Of a DNA stretch of 64,000 bases, positions 34,401-49,400 are shown in pieces. Source of the stretch: Chromera velia (Eukaryota; Sar; Chromeraceae). The stretch is from NCBI GenBank assembly GCA_018398765.1, contig JAHBMJ010004932.1, positions 3,305-67,304 on the forward strand. The letters run 5' to 3'. The position numbers and the translations under genes are program-made. Numbering within the stretch: the first letter of the stretch is position 1; each line of letters starts with the position of its first letter. A model generated the notes under the pieces. That model saw nothing but the letters and a program-made list of their open reading frames with translations, searched no databases and had not been told where the DNA came from.

Positions 34401-36095
34401 ATCCAGAGAAGAGCTAGAGAGATCGCATTCTGCCGAAATACTGAAAGCAGCAGGGCGAAACGATTCGGCATCATCAACGACAAAAGGAACTGAAGGGCAA
34501 CCGAAAATGAAAAACGGCCATGCCGTTCAAGCAGGTCCAAAGCGCCGAGGGACCTACTGCATGTACGTCTGCTGCCTCAGTCAACTCACACTTTCAGGCC
34601 GGGATATTATGCATGCATTAGAGGTGTGAGTCATTTCAGTTTCCAAAGAGAAGAGATCCGACGACTCTGCAGCAGATCCGCAGTGCTCTCTCTCATCAAA
34701 GTCCAAACACGCAGTGACGAGAGGCCGATGCAGTTCCTAGAAAGAGACACACGCGCTTGAAGGAGGAACAAGAGAGGCTGGCTCGATCTCTCTTTGCATG
34801 TACGTCCTTCTTTCCTGTCCAACTGACTGACCTTCTTCTCCAAATACTCCCTCTCGGTGCTGTCCAGAAATCGGCAGGTCATCCCCTCCACCAGACCGCA
34901 CAGCTCTGCACAGCTCCTTGCCTCTTCGCACGCGTCCTTACCATCGAGAACTGCATCGCTTCCTTTCTCCTGCGCGCAGGGTAAAGTTGAATGACTTGTT
35001 GCAGAGCAAACCAGACACCGGCTTTTAGCAAGACACAGACGCACGCAATTGCTCGCAAAATGCCGAAAAATTCAATCAAAGTGCTTGCCCCCATGCCTGT
35101 ACGCGAGTGGATATATTTTTTCTTGACTCACACACTTTCTTTTCCAAAGTCCTGTCCCAAACAGACGCAAAATGGAAAAGAAAAATGCACACAAAGCGAG
35201 GCACACAACCAACCCAAGACGGCACTCAAGAGCATCGACCGACCGACCTCGCACGCGTAGTGCATCATCTCGCACTCGTTCAGAGTGGTGTCTACGGGCA
35301 GCTGGAACTCCTCATTCACAGGCACCGCATCGCTGTCAAGGTTCGTCCAGTCAGCTGCCGCACACGCATACGACGCTTGGAACCAGCCTCGAGGCTGCCA
35401 CCACCTGTCCGGGACGCAGGGCTCAAACTTGAACATGCTCAGGGCGTACCCACTCTCTGCGCCGTTACACCCGAAATTCAATCCGTCAGGCACGCTCCCT
35501 GTGAGAGCTTTCACAGGGACGCACTCAGAGCGTGAGGGGAAGACAGGGGTGTCCTCTTTGTCCCTGCCCATCAGGGTCTCTCGGGAAGAGAGGCAACACT
35601 TGTAGGCAAATCGGGCAGTCTTGCCATCCTTTGAGATCTCCGTGCGAACGGCGCTCATCAGTCCGGATTTGACCCCCTCAGCGTCTCCATAATTCCTCAG
35701 GCAATGAGCAAGCGGCATGCGCATAAATGTCTGGACCCCGAAGCTATCCATTCCCGTTCCCTCCTCCAAGACGTTGCCTGGAAGACTCATCCACTTCGTC
35801 TTGAACTCTTGGCACCTCTCGCTGATCCCCGTCACGACGTCCTTGTGCATATCCAGGCCGGCACACACACCAGAGACCCTCACCTGAGACACCTTCTCTG
35901 CGAGTGTCTCTGCGAACAACTGCGCATCAGAGCTCACGAGGGCTAGCCCCGGCACTGGCGCTGCACTCCCTGGCCCGACTCTCCTAATGCCCCCACGAGA
36001 CACAGAAGAGCAACCAGTTCCAGGGCTGCACGCAATCGTACACACGCAGCTGCAAGTCTGACAAGCGAAACGCCCCCAGATTTATTCAAAGGTTG

Positions 36096-36134
<39 letters not shown>

Positions 36135-36213
36135 CCACCCCTCTTGAACACAGGAATCAAAATGCTTCGCGCTGCCCTTAGTGGAGAGTCCGCGAAAGAC
36201 TTCTGTCTGTCTG

Positions 36214-36260
<47 letters not shown>

Positions 36261-37434
36261 GTGTGTGTGTGTGTGTGTGTGTGTGTTTCCACCCCCCCTT
36301 CCTGTCTCCATCTCTGTAAGTCTGTGCCTCCGTATCTTCTCCCGGTCACCCGGCCTCTGTAATCGATCGAGTGAGTGAAAGAAAGTAAAAGCTCACTACT
36401 CACCCTCGTTCGTCTCCTCAGTGCAGGAGTCGAAAGAGACGTCAGAGAGGAAACCGTTAGGGGCGCAGTCGAATTGGAATCTGGTCGACACCGACGCCGG
36501 CGTGGCACAAACTCCCGCAGCCTTCCCCTTCGCGCCATGAGAGTGCCACTCCCCTGCAGGCACACAGGCAGCACAGCAGGAAACAAAAAAAATGTTTGTT
36601 CTGCGGCTCAACGCTGTGAGCAAGAAAAAACCTTCGAGATGAGTGGACAGAAACATGCCGCTCAGAAATTCGGAGACTCCTTGAGACCCCTTGAATCTTT
36701 ACCATTCTACCGCTGTGATGCGCCGTTTGATGACATGTTGCCGATGGACCGTGTCCCCACTCTCCCTCCCCAGTCCAATCAACGGAAGCGAAGCGCGTCA
36801 GCAGCTTTTCGTTTTCAGCTCTCACATTCAGACGCAAAGGGCTAACGGAAATAAGGCATGGCTTAAGGGGAGTCCCAACAAGATTCTGTCAAAAAGGAAC
36901 TGCTAGATGATCCAAGACGGCCCCTCATTATCATTTACGTCTACTCACTCTGGTCAAGCGACCTTCCTAAACGCCACCCACATGCACCGACTGACTTCTG
37001 TCAACCAAGGAGCACCTGTAGATGAACCGCCTCTCGTCCTTTCCGCACCTCTGCACCTTGTAGTCCTGAAGGGAGGCAGAAAGGCAGAAGAAACGACGCC
37101 AGAATGAAAGGAACAGAAAGAGGGCTAGCCCACCAGCACACTCGTGCATGCAAGAAAACCCACTTCGAGCTTCTGACACACCCACAAACATACAAATGAC
37201 TCACTCACTCCCTGTATGTCTGCGGAACTTCGCTTGCGAGGACCGACACCCCTTCCCCCCCCCTTTTGACCCTTCGATTGCACTTCTTTCCCATTTTCCT
37301 CCACTTCAGGAAAAAGAGCAGACCCTTTCCCATTAAAATTCAAGGTAGCGTGCTCGCTATGCTCCTCCAAAATTCATGCGCCGTTGTCCCTGTTTGGGAG
37401 AAGAGCATCTCAGCTAACTGACTGTGTTTGTGGG

Positions 37435-37494
<60 letters not shown>

Positions 37495-40400
37495 CGTGTG
37501 TCCTGCAAGCGTACTTCATTCAGTCGACATGCACGCAGACAGACCTGCAGGAAGAATCCGTCGGGACACTGGATCTGCCCGAAGGCTGCTTGGATTTCCT
37601 CCACCGTTGACTCCGCGTCGTCGTCGTGGAGGGCTCTCGGGATCTCCCGCCGGTCGGTGCTGGGGAAACATTCAATCTCGAAGAACTTCGTGTGCACCAA
37701 CGCGCCCTCGTAGAGCTTCGTGATGGGCCCAGGCACGCCGCCCGACTTTCTCTCAAGACGCGGCCGCTTTTTCCCCTTCTTCCCCTTTTTGCCTTTGCGC
37801 TTGCCCCCTTTACTCTTTCGCTTGTTCTCAAAAAGATCGCAACACGAGTACACCATGCGGGCCTGCGTTCTCTTCCTGTAGCACCCATACTTGACATACA
37901 GCGTGCGCATCCCCTCAGCAACACACTGGGGGACCTGGAGGTTTTCCGCATTCACACGGAGACGGCATCTCCGTCGGCCGTCACACTGGAGTCCCACAGT
38001 GTCCTTCACTGCCAGCGTCTCGCAGGTCGATTGGGTCTCTTCCAGGATCTCCGTGGCGTTGCCGACCAGCACAGAGGGGCAGACAGAGGGCATCCGATCA
38101 TCTGCGGGACCGTAAAGGTCGGCCTCCAGAATCTTCAAAGCGAAACGGCGGGGACACTGGAATTTCATCTCGCCCGCATCCTCGCACAAACTCTCACGCC
38201 TCTGCACGGAGCATTCATTGCGTTGCCAAAGAAAGAAAAAGACAGTTGAGAAAAGACAAGAAAGAAGTGCAGGGGACACAGAAGTCACGCGTGTTGTCAA
38301 ATACGTCTTGACGGTAAGTGAGTGCATAGGTGCACACGGGATCGAGAAGAGAAAGGATAGGACAGAAAAATGCCATGTTTGTATGTGAACCATCGATCGA
38401 TAAAAAGCAGACGCACCGTTTACCCCCCCTCGCTGTAGGCTGTCTTAAGGTGGTCTGCCGACACATAAATAAATTCCTTCTATACACGCGTATCCCATCT
38501 CACCTTCACATTTCATCTACCACGCATACTCTCTGCACGTCAAAGAATAGGGCACATTTACTTTCATTCACGCATGTGACCTGACCATCCACCTAGGACC
38601 AACCTGGCGTTTGACAGGGACGTAGTCGTTGCCTCCTTTGACCCTCCACCTGAGGTTTTCCATCACTTCGGTGTCCCTGCAGTTGGCTTTCCCCCTCGGC
38701 CCCTTCACGTTCTGCATCCAGGGACCCCTTCTGTCTCGACAAACGACGGGGGGCATCTCCTCTCTCGGCGGGAGGTGCTTCAAATCGAGGGGCAGCCTGC
38801 AGGTGTGCACTGCTCGTACCATCTCCACTCCCGCAGCCTCCCCACACGATTCCTGAGCGGCCCCGGAAAGAAAGAATCCCGACTCCGCGTTGCACAGAGC
38901 CCCGGAGGTCCCCATCACCTCCCCCACCTTGGGCCCATTCGTTGGGATCTCCTCCCCAACTACACAGTCCGTCTCGCACGGCTCCACCTGGACGGTCTCC
39001 GCGTCCTCGCACGGATACCCTCCCCTCGAGGGCGCGGGGTTCGTGCAAGTCCGGAAGCGGAACGACTGACAGGAGGACGTGCACGCGGTCCAGTCACCCC
39101 ATTCTGAGTATCCACCGTCTGTTCCCCTCTCGACAGGTTGGCATGTGGCAGAGACCCGCAACAGCTTGGAATCCTTCATGGAGAACTTCAGCCTGCATGC
39201 ATGCATACACAGACATAAGGATCGAGGGGAAACGGATCAGAAAGGAAGTGAAGGAGCAACGGGATATCATCACCTGATCGGGCAGAAGACAAAATGCCCC
39301 TCTTTCTCGCAGCTAGTTGCATTCCTTCTACAGTGAGGCAAAATTCTACCTACACACGCAGCGAGGCACTCACTCACCCTGTCATCACCCTCATTTTGTC
39401 CCCGCAGTCGACACGGAAGTCGGAGAGCTTCTCCAGAGGCTTCCCTGCACTCATGCAGGCAGGCAGGCAGGTAGGTCGGATTGCCAGCACACTTGATTAG
39501 TTTCTCACACTCAGTGAGTCGAGAATGATCTGAACCGTTCAGCAACCAGTTGGCCAAACTTTGTTCTGAAACATGCGATTCATTCCTTTGCATACATGCA
39601 CGGGATCGATGAGAGCTCTGAACAAACGATCAAGGAAAGTGCATATGCCGAAAGGTAAGTGCATCTTTGTGACCACCTTTGGCCATCTCTTTCGTAGCTT
39701 TTGCACCTCGGAGGCATATTACAGAGTGCGACTAACTTGACTTTTTCGCAAACCGACGGAACGGGTGGGTGGTTTGTTTGATTTCCAAAAGAAATCACAA
39801 AGGGCGACTGACAGTCAGAAAACAAGCAGGTTTGATTGCATGCTCACCTTGCACATTCATCCACTGAGTTCTGACGACTTCTTTCGGGTGGTTGAACCTG
39901 GCCTCCCTCCCTGTGAAGATCCCCCGATTCCGGCAGCACTGGAACACGAATTTGTAGTACCTGCATGAATGCATGCACCCAGTGCAACGGCCGCATTGAT
40001 TGTGTTGATATGGGAACAAGGCAAGCAGCTCACACATTGTTTTGACTGAAGCGCACACGGCTACCAAGTGAAGACCTGGGGGCAAACTCTCTGAGACGAA
40101 CACACACAAAGTGCACAAGCAGAAAAAAGCCGCGCATTCGAGAACTCTCCAAGGGAGCTCAGGAGGGAGCTAGGGTTTCAAGCAATGCATTCACCTGCAG
40201 AATCCCTTCCTCCCTCCCTCTCAAGATGGGCGGCCTGGCTGACTAGATCTGAATGGAAAGGGAATCCTCATTCTTCCAGTCACAGGCTACCTCTGCCACC
40301 CGAACCACCACTTATCTCCCTCACCACCTCCTTTCCCACAGGACAGCAACTATAGAGAGGCGAACGTGACGCACGCACTCACCTACCGAGGGGGGGGTCG

Positions 40401-43400
40401 GGGTTTGGGTCCGGAGTCTTCTTTGCCGAAAACTTTGTTGACGACGTTGGACACGGCATTCACCACTTTCTTCGCCGCTGTCGCGACTTTCTTGAAGACT
40501 TTCTTCACCTTCCAACGTTCTCCCTCCCCTTCCGTCTTCTTATGGAGGTGGTGATGAAGCCCCCTGCTGCTGCTGCCACCGCCCTCTCCCTCTCCCGTTC
40601 CCGACATCTCAAGGAGGGACTCAGGAATCTCGTCCGTGTCTTCGAGGCGCCAGGCAGATAGGGCCGAGCCCGCAGGACAACTGAATTCGCCCTCCAAATT
40701 GTGCAGCTGACCGATGATCAGCGGAAGGTTCTGAGGCACTTCTTTTCCCAGGCGCGACAAACGGCCCCCCGAGAGTCTGGACCTCGACCCCCAAGAGGAC
40801 AACCGGCTCCTTTCCTTCCAGTAGGGGTTCTCTTTCGTCAACACTTCCTGCTCGAAGCAGTCCCCTCGTTTCCAATTCGCAGCACACTCCCAGCTCATCT
40901 TGCTCTGCCCCTTCTGGTCGCATCCGGACTCTGCCTCTGGGAGGAGATGGAAGGCGTTCAACCAACCGTCCTTCTGGTCGCACGAGATCGGAAAAGATTC
41001 CAGAGACTTCACTGCCATGTGACCCTTCTCCTTGTAGGACTTCCCTCCAACGACATCGCAAGACTTGCTCTTGAAATCTTTCAGGGCAAACCCCTGCCAG
41101 GCACCCTCTGAGGGTGAGGGAGACGGCGAGGGCGTTGCCCTCTGCCCACCGCCTCCTGTGCCAGTCTCGTCCGCTGCCTCCACGGCGGATGAACTTCCCG
41201 CGAGGAGAGTCACCTCACCCGCTCGGGCCCCTCCCTCAATGAGGGACACCGCAGGAGACACCGGCTCTGCCATCGTGGAGAAGGCTGCTGGGATCCGCTT
41301 GGAGACTCCCTTTCGAGGGAAACCACACGGTCCTTTGACTGTGTACTCAGTCGTCTGGTTGATCTTCTTTGCGTCAAGGAAGACCGTGTCGTCGACAACG
41401 TACTCGACAACCTCCTCTGCAAAAAAACAAACACACAAATAAATACATCGAGTGGTGATAGGGAACAAAGTTTCGACTCCATGCAAAAGGCAGCTGATAT
41501 CTCAATCATTCAAAAGAGAGCAAAGGGGAGTCACAGGCTCATTGACAGTGTGTGCTTTGTCAAAGAGCAGAAAAATGATTCTTTCTGTTGACACCCATGT
41601 TTCACGAAGAACGTCTTTTTGTACTCTGCCGATCACTTTGCGGAGCTCTTCAAACAAAAAGGTGAACTATGCAGATCAAAGAGAGTGGTCACACGCAGGG
41701 AGTGCATCACGAGAAAAAAGTGGTCCGTGAATTGATTGCAGGCGATTTGATTATCGTGACTCGTTCGCTGACCGAAGTCTATGTTCGCGCACTCGAACTT
41801 GATCTGATACTTGTCCTTCTCTTCGTGTTCCTTTTCATCCTGCTCCGCCTTGTCCTTATCGGAAGAACATTTCCCGATCATGACGCTCTTCAGCGCGTGG
41901 CTCGTCGCGCCGCAGCTGAGTGCGGACCCCTTTCCGTCTTTGCCTTCCAGCTGCTTCAGCAGTTCCGGAATCTCCGCACAGGGGCTCGCGTGGCTCCTCG
42001 AAGGAAAGGCTCTCGGTCCGTCCTTCTGCTTGCAGCACGTATACTTCAGGAAAGGAATGTCGGTATCACTGGCGCCCGAGTGCGCGTCGACGGACAGACT
42101 CCTCAGCACGGCGTCACGCGAGCACGCCGCAAAGCCTTGTCGTGTCATTTCCTTTTCACACTCCATTGTCTCGTCCGCCCCCTTCTCTTTTGCGTCACTC
42201 GCAGACTTGTCCTCCTCGTTCACCAGTGTGGCTGGCTCCTGGCTGCCTGCGGTGCAGCCCACAGAGAGCTTCACCTGACCATCCGTGCACCCCTTCCCCC
42301 TGAGGGAGGCGAAGGCCAGGTACCTGCCCAGCGGGCACTCCCACTTCTCATCAGATGGGAGAATGGACTTGAAAAGACCCCCGATGGAATCTGATTTCGG
42401 CGCCGCACATTTGCTGCCTCCGTCAGATACAGTCAACGCTCCTTTTGCAGCCAGACGCAAACCCTGGCACACAGCCCGGTACCTGAAAGTCCCTTCAGCC
42501 CCCTCACACTCTTCCACGCGGACCCCCGTCATGGGAGCGACCATCGGGATCCCGTCAGCATCGGAGAGGTAGGGCGGACAGATCGCAGGGAGCCCTCTGA
42601 GCTGCTCAACCGAAGGGCCTTCGAGGGGGACGCACTGGGATTCTGTCTCTGTTCGTTCAACCGCCCCGTAGGTGTCGGGACTTCCACAGCACGTCGTGGT
42701 GATGGAGATATCAGACTCGTCTACAGGCTGCTCGCATACATACTCGATGTCAAGAGCCTTGGCCTTGCTTGGGTAGGGATCCCATCCGAAGAGATCTGGA
42801 GAGGGAACAACCTTGCAGGAGGGCTTGCGGTCACACAAGGACGCTACGACTTCGAAATCCTTAATGTCAACTCCTGTTGGGCCCTTCTCCTCCTCGTCCT
42901 CTTCCTTCTTATCCTCGGTGGAGGACGATGGGGAGTCACGGCGCGCACTTTGCTGCTTCTCCAGAAGCATTGCGCGAGAACTGGGAAGGCAGTCGGCATC
43001 ATCCAACTGGAGACGGTAGACACTCTGGAGCACCCTCACGACCAGACCGGTAGGGCAAGAGAGAGGCAGGCTCTGTTGGTCGCATGCCGTGGCAGTCTGT
43101 TTTCTGCCGATGTGACGCAGGCAGCTGAAGGTCCCACTGATCAGTCGCAGACTGTTGCTCTCCTTTTTCTTGTTCAATCCGCAGACCTTTTTGGGGAAAT
43201 CTTCGGCAGTAAGGAGACATTTCTCGAGTCCCTCACACGCGCGCACGACTTCCCTTGTTCTGTCTCTTCGACACATCGCCGAAGCCTCGAAATTCTCCAA
43301 CACAGCCGTGGAGATCGAAATAGAAGTGCCGGGAGGGCACATCAGAGGGTCTCTTTCGTGCTCGATGCCCGCTTCCGCGACTTCGAAAGAACGCTGTTGA

Positions 43401-46400
43401 GGAGGAACAGTGTCGATTCTGCGGGACGTCATGAACAGTCCCGCGGGACAAACACTGGGGATCTCTGCCAGTGAGGCTGGCGTTGGAGTGGTTGTCACCT
43501 TCACGACTGTCTCTTCGCATCTTAGGGGAAGGCCCTCAGTCTCCTCAAGAGAATCTTTCACTCCGGCCTGGAGGCTGGACGTCTCTGCTGGTTTGGGGGT
43601 TCCCTCGGGGGCACTCTGGACATCTTTCTTCCCTCCGGATGCGGCGAAGAGGCTTGCCACCAGGTTGGTGTTCACACACGTGCTGAAGGGGCGCACAAAA
43701 TCGTCCAGCGCACCGCAAGGGCGCAGTTCCATGCCGACCATCGCAAAAAGGGAGGAGGAGTCCATCGTGCGCGGGCACCCAAAGGCCATTTTTCCTCCCG
43801 AGATCTGAGTGACTCCGATTCCTCCGGCCACGGTGGATTGCTGGCAGCTTGCATCCTTCTGTTTCATCACAGCGCACTTCGGCTGGTCTCCCCAGAAGTT
43901 TTCTCCCCCGACGACCTGTGTGGTTGACTGGAACGAACACTCGCTCGATGACGGGGCCACTTCCTTGGACCAGGCCACATCTGCAGATAGAGTCAGGCAG
44001 GGAGGGATTTACTCAACCATGCAGTCAAGCAGTCTTGCGGTCAGACAGACTGAAACGTCCACAGACATAGACAAATGTGCAGAGAGATAAGACAAGACAC
44101 CAGGGAGACAGGTGTGAAGACTGGGCAGGCACAAACAGAAAATCTCTCAGAATCAAGCACAGAAGCGCTCACGCCATCTTCACACTCAGTAGAGACCAGG
44201 AGAGGAATTAAACCAGAATTAAAGAATGTCGGGGGCTTCTTCAGCACTTTCTTGCGTGTCCATGTAGGGCAGCAAATCAATATGAGCAAGCACACTGACA
44301 ACTGCCTGACTGACTGACCGAGAAGCAGAGCGCAGGTATACTCGAACCTGTGGAAACGAACGGTTTCCTCCCCAGGCATGGGAGGAGTCCCTGGGCACTC
44401 CTCGAGGGTGAACCCTTGCAGAACCATCTCAGGCCCCCCACAGAAAAGGGAGAACGCCCTGGCCACTGCTGCGGCATCACCGTCTTCAATCTCCGAGCAC
44501 GTGCTCTCCATGACAACTTCAACAGAGGTCGAGGGCAGGGGGCAGCAGGTGTACGCGACTCGGGCTGTCGCGGTCTTGTTGACATTAATGGGAGGTGCGT
44601 ACTCAAGTCTGATGTTGCCTATGGCCTTTCCCTCCCCGCAAGATGATGAGAATGCCTGCATCTCCTTCACGAGAGCAGTGCCGTTCTCTCCTGATGTCCA
44701 GTTGGAATGGTGCTCGGTGCACTTGCTGCTGTCCTCCACCTTCCCCACCCCTCCACACATCGCAACCTGCCGCCAATTCGTGGAAGCCTCCCCGTCAGGG
44801 TATTCGAAGTCGGACGAGTCCTTCGAACAGCTTTCAAAGCCGAAACTGGAAAGGAATTGGTCCGGGGGGCAGACAGGGTCGTCATCCTTGTTTGCTGCAG
44901 GAAAGCAGACAGCAGTGAATGCAGAAAGCAATCTGATGCATTCACGTGCTGAGCAAAAACCGCAAACTTCCATTCCTTTCACTCTCCTTGCACACCTCCG
45001 CGGCTACAACAATACTCTTTTTCGACTGTCCCTTTCTATGCACCTGCCCTGTCATCTATCTGCCTCATGCCACCCAGCTTCCCTTTTGCATGTCCGGAGG
45101 GAGTCTTGCATTTTTTGTCCGACCCGATCTTTCTCCTCCACACAAAATCGAATGTGCCTTCTGTGTGCACTCTTCCGTTTTCTAACGTGTTGGTGCATGT
45201 GCGTGTCGTTTGCATACAGACAAACCTTCAGGCAGCCCTGTCGCGTTCTGTGCGGCCATGTCTCTGCAGGTGCCCCTGACGAGCGTTGATCTCTGCTCAG
45301 TCTGCGGAAGAAACATGGGCAGGCGGCAGTCGTACACGACCCGCAGACCGGAAGAGACAGCAGAGCCTGGAGTGTAACAAGGGATGAGCTCAATGTCCGT
45401 GAGAAGCATCTTTGCGGGGCAGGTCATGTGCTGTTGGTAAAGAAGCTCGAGAGTTGCGGAGACGGTCTCTGAGCTTGCACAAAGGTTCTCTCTCCGGAAA
45501 GCAGCTGAATACGCCGTTGTGACGACGCTCTTGCAGCACGTATACACGAACTGGTTTGCGAATGGTTGCGTCGTTAGGCCCTCGTCAGGAGATCCCGCGG
45601 CAGCTGCCGAGGCGTCGATGTCAGGAGTGCTCCCCAAAGACTCAACCTGAAGGCAGGCAGGCAGGGAAACAATTACAGGATGAACGCGATGGCGGTGAGG
45701 TATGTGCAGTCTTGAAGCGAAATGGACTCAGAAAATTTTAGCAGGAAGACGCTTGAAACTGGGCAGCATGCTCGGAGGAACCGGCAGAACTGAGCGGTCA
45801 GTCTCCCACCAAAAAGAAAAAATCACCTGCCTTGTCAGGCGCGTGACGCTTCTGCAATGCGAACTGAGTGTCTCCTCTATCACGCAGACGACCCGATATC
45901 AAAGCAGCCTCGTAAGCGATACACATCAGCCAGCAACACGAACGATGCTTGCATGCATGTTATGGACATTTGTTCGCAGACGGGTCGAGGCGTGCATGGT
46001 CCCATCTCAACTGACTGACCCACCCTGAAATCAGACAGATACCACCCAGTCGGGCAAGTCATGGGTCGAAGAGAGAGACTGTCAAGAACTGAGGACGGCC
46101 CTTTTTCCTCAGTCTGATACTCGGAGCAGACCAGACTATTCAGCAATTTCTGCTCTGCAACCTCAATGGCCGACGAGTCCCCCTCTGGAAGTCCCTCCAC
46201 GGTCACCGCACGCTCACGCTCAAAAGCAACATGCGCTGCAGGGGCCACGGCCCCACAAGACACCACTGTGTGTCCGTAGGCAGGGAAGTCTTCATACCCA
46301 CAGGTTCTGAAGGAGACGGAAGCCAGTGAGTATCCTGGGAACTCGCAAGAGACGTCAAAGTCTCTCAGAGCAGAGGCTGGCTGTCCCGAAAAAGGGGCAC

Positions 46401-49400
46401 ACTCCCCCCGAACCTCAAACTGCCTGCACCCGTTCACCATCTTCGGAGAGAACGAGTCTGCGGTCTTCCTTGCCCATTGCTTCACCGACACGCCCCCAGG
46501 CATCGGGGGCAGCTTGCAGCCCGGATCTTCGGAGGCGTACGGCACGGGATTGACTGCAGACAGGATCGACAATAATCAAGCAGAACAGACAGGAACAGAA
46601 TTAAGCAGAGTCATGGGTCTCAGAGAGAAAAGCCGAAAGTGAGGAAGAGACGTTGTCCGGACAGCAGACCGGGTAGCACGGAGGAACAATTCAAGGTCCG
46701 GATTCGGTTGTTGATTGATTCACACAATGGAAATCAGTTGTCACCAACATCGATCGATCGTGCAATGCACCTCTTTATCACACCTTTCGCAACACAGTAA
46801 AGGAAGAGACCCACACACACAATGCACTGACCGAGGTCAAGGTACGTGCACGTGTACCGGACTGCGTACTTTTCCTCCTTCTTGTACTTCCCTCCACGTG
46901 TCTCTGGGCTCTCTTCCTCGCCGCAGGGGACCACTGCAAACCCACTCATCGCCCATTTACCGTCAACGTCAGCTCCCTCCCCGAGACCTTTGCACTGCAG
47001 CCCCCCGCCCAACTTGGAGAAACTCTGAGCCCCTTCGTCGCTGTTCAGAGGACAGCTTGAGATGAAGGTAGTTCGAGGCGCTTGGGGGGGCACACCGCTG
47101 GAGCTGCAGCAAGTTGCACGCAGGCTGAACGTGACAGGAGGTGGCGGGCAGAATGCTTCGGGGACCTCGTTGCACCACTCTGGGAAGTCGTCGGGGGGGC
47201 GTTTGCAAACGACGGAGGTCCGCGTCCCCCCCGTCATCTCGAGGTCTTTCTTGCAGTCTCTCTCGGACATGTACTCACGGCACACGGCCCGAGCGTCGTC
47301 TCTTGTGAAACACTCAGGTAGGGGTGATCCGGGATCCAGAGTGCCCACACTCTCGCACTCGAGATTCGCTTTCAAGGCCATCCAGAAGTCACGAAACTCT
47401 GTGCAGATGTAACCGCGAATCTTTTCGGGTTTATTTTCGGGACCGGGCTCAGTCTCCAGGGCGATACCCCTCATGACGGATGTCCCGGGACAGGAAAGGG
47501 GAGGAAGACTGCCGAGAGCAACGGGACTTTCGTCCGTTGAGTAAGCTCTCACAGTCAGATCCATGCACTGCATTGGCTCGTCTGCCGGAAGCTCAACCTG
47601 ACCCTCCTGCGCCCCTCCCTCTGCAGAGGGTTCCCCTTCCGTGGTGACGTCCTCAAGAGGTTTCTCCATCTGCGTGCACCCAATCTTCAGACGCCCCCCT
47701 CCGATCATCTCAGACCCACAATCCTCAATCTCCCATGAGGACATCACAGAACCTGCCCAGACTGCACAAGAAATTGAGGAGAAGATCGGCCCAAGACTGT
47801 GAGCCTTCTCATTTCTCATTGGAAGGCACTCACCCTTCAAAGTTCGGACTCTCTCCCCCGGTTCCCTGTCGGAAGTCGCGGGGGGAGCAGCGAAGGCCTC
47901 TGACCCTTCGGGGTTCACCAGGGGAATGCTGATGTCTCCAGGAATTCTTTTATTATCCTTCCCCTTCCCCTTCTTCGAATTGCCAGTGGCCTTTCCGACT
48001 GCCCATTTGACGCCTTTCTTCACGCCCCTCTCGACCGGATCCTGCCTGCCGTCATCTTCGATTTCCGTTGGGTCCTCCTCTACTTCCTCTTCCTCTTCTT
48101 CAGTCTGCTCGTTGTCTTCAGCAGCGGCCCGTGCATGACTCTCACCCGTCTGCAAGAAAGAGGGAACCTCAAACGGATTGCTCGCGCCAGCCTGAGACGC
48201 ACGTTCCTCCTGTGCCCGGAGGGCCGCTGGAGCTAGGCTTCGCCATGCGGGAAGTTCAGCCTTGTGCACAGCAACCTGAGGAGCTTCAAGTACGGGAACA
48301 GCAGACTGGAGGTCTGATGAGTCTGGTGCTTGTCTGTTTTCTCCCTCCTGGTCACGCTGCTGCCACTGTTCTCGGGCTGCCTTCTCGGCTCTCGTCAGCA
48401 AAGACAGAGGGGACTCTGTGGGTCCACCGGAGAGAAGACCGATGCTGTCTGAGGGGTTACAAAAGCCAGCCTGCAAAGTCTGGACAGCGGAGCTGATGAG
48501 GACCTCGGCAGCTGGAGCAACATCTCCCTGATTCGCTGCGCTGTCTGCCTTCATCATTCGGCGGTGCCTGGTTGCCCTTCTCTCATGTTGTCTGGCCCCC
48601 CCGACCACCTTTCTCCACTCCCTGACGGTCTCCTCGAGAGACCTCAAGACTTCCTCAGAAACCCGTGCCTCTCCATCCGAAGGAACAGAAAGAGGAACAA
48701 CATCCCTGCCCTCCCCACCAACGGCATCCGCGTGCCCGGATCCTTTCTCCAACAGCGACAAAGCTTCCGGAGCCCGGGCTCCCCGACGTCGAGTGAGAGA
48801 GGCGGGGGCGTACAGCCTCTCTTCCACGATCCGAGATTGTAGGAAGTCAAGAACCTCGCCAAGCTCCTCCACGAATGTCAGGAGCTGACCCAACGATCCT
48901 GTGACGAGCGATGCACGCAGTCCTCTCTGCAGCCACACCTGTTCAGAATTCCTTCCATCATCCTGTGCATCCGCATGAGAGAGTGAGGAATTCAGACACA
49001 TAGACTCCGACAGGCTGTTTCTTCCCATCTGCTCCCGAGGCAGGACTCCCACCAAAATGGGGACTGCAGCGAGGGGATCACCTGCTGTGGTCTCCAGCCC
49101 AAGGGCCGCGAGACGCAGAGGAAGCTGGGAGACGGACAATTTGGAGGCAATGCGGGAGGCCTCCGTACTTGCCGTCCACCAGGCATTCAGAAGACCCGAC
49201 TGGGAGACCTCCTCGCTCTTCTGAAGGGCAGACCATCTCTGGGAAAGAGTATCGTACAGCTCGGTGTCGCTGCACTTCATGTAGGCCTCCAGCGCGTCTC
49301 GGACGTGGCGTCTCTCGTCCAAGTGATCGCGTGAGAGCTTGAGGTAACTCTCAAGGCTGTGATGGACGGTTCGGAGGGATTCGGCAACGGCCTGCATCTC

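Noticed and set aside
40383-40386. TAG as the end of a separate gene
   Set aside because: The stop overlaps a donor (GTAGGTGAGTG) and the next exon at 39960 continues in the phase that this donor predicts.
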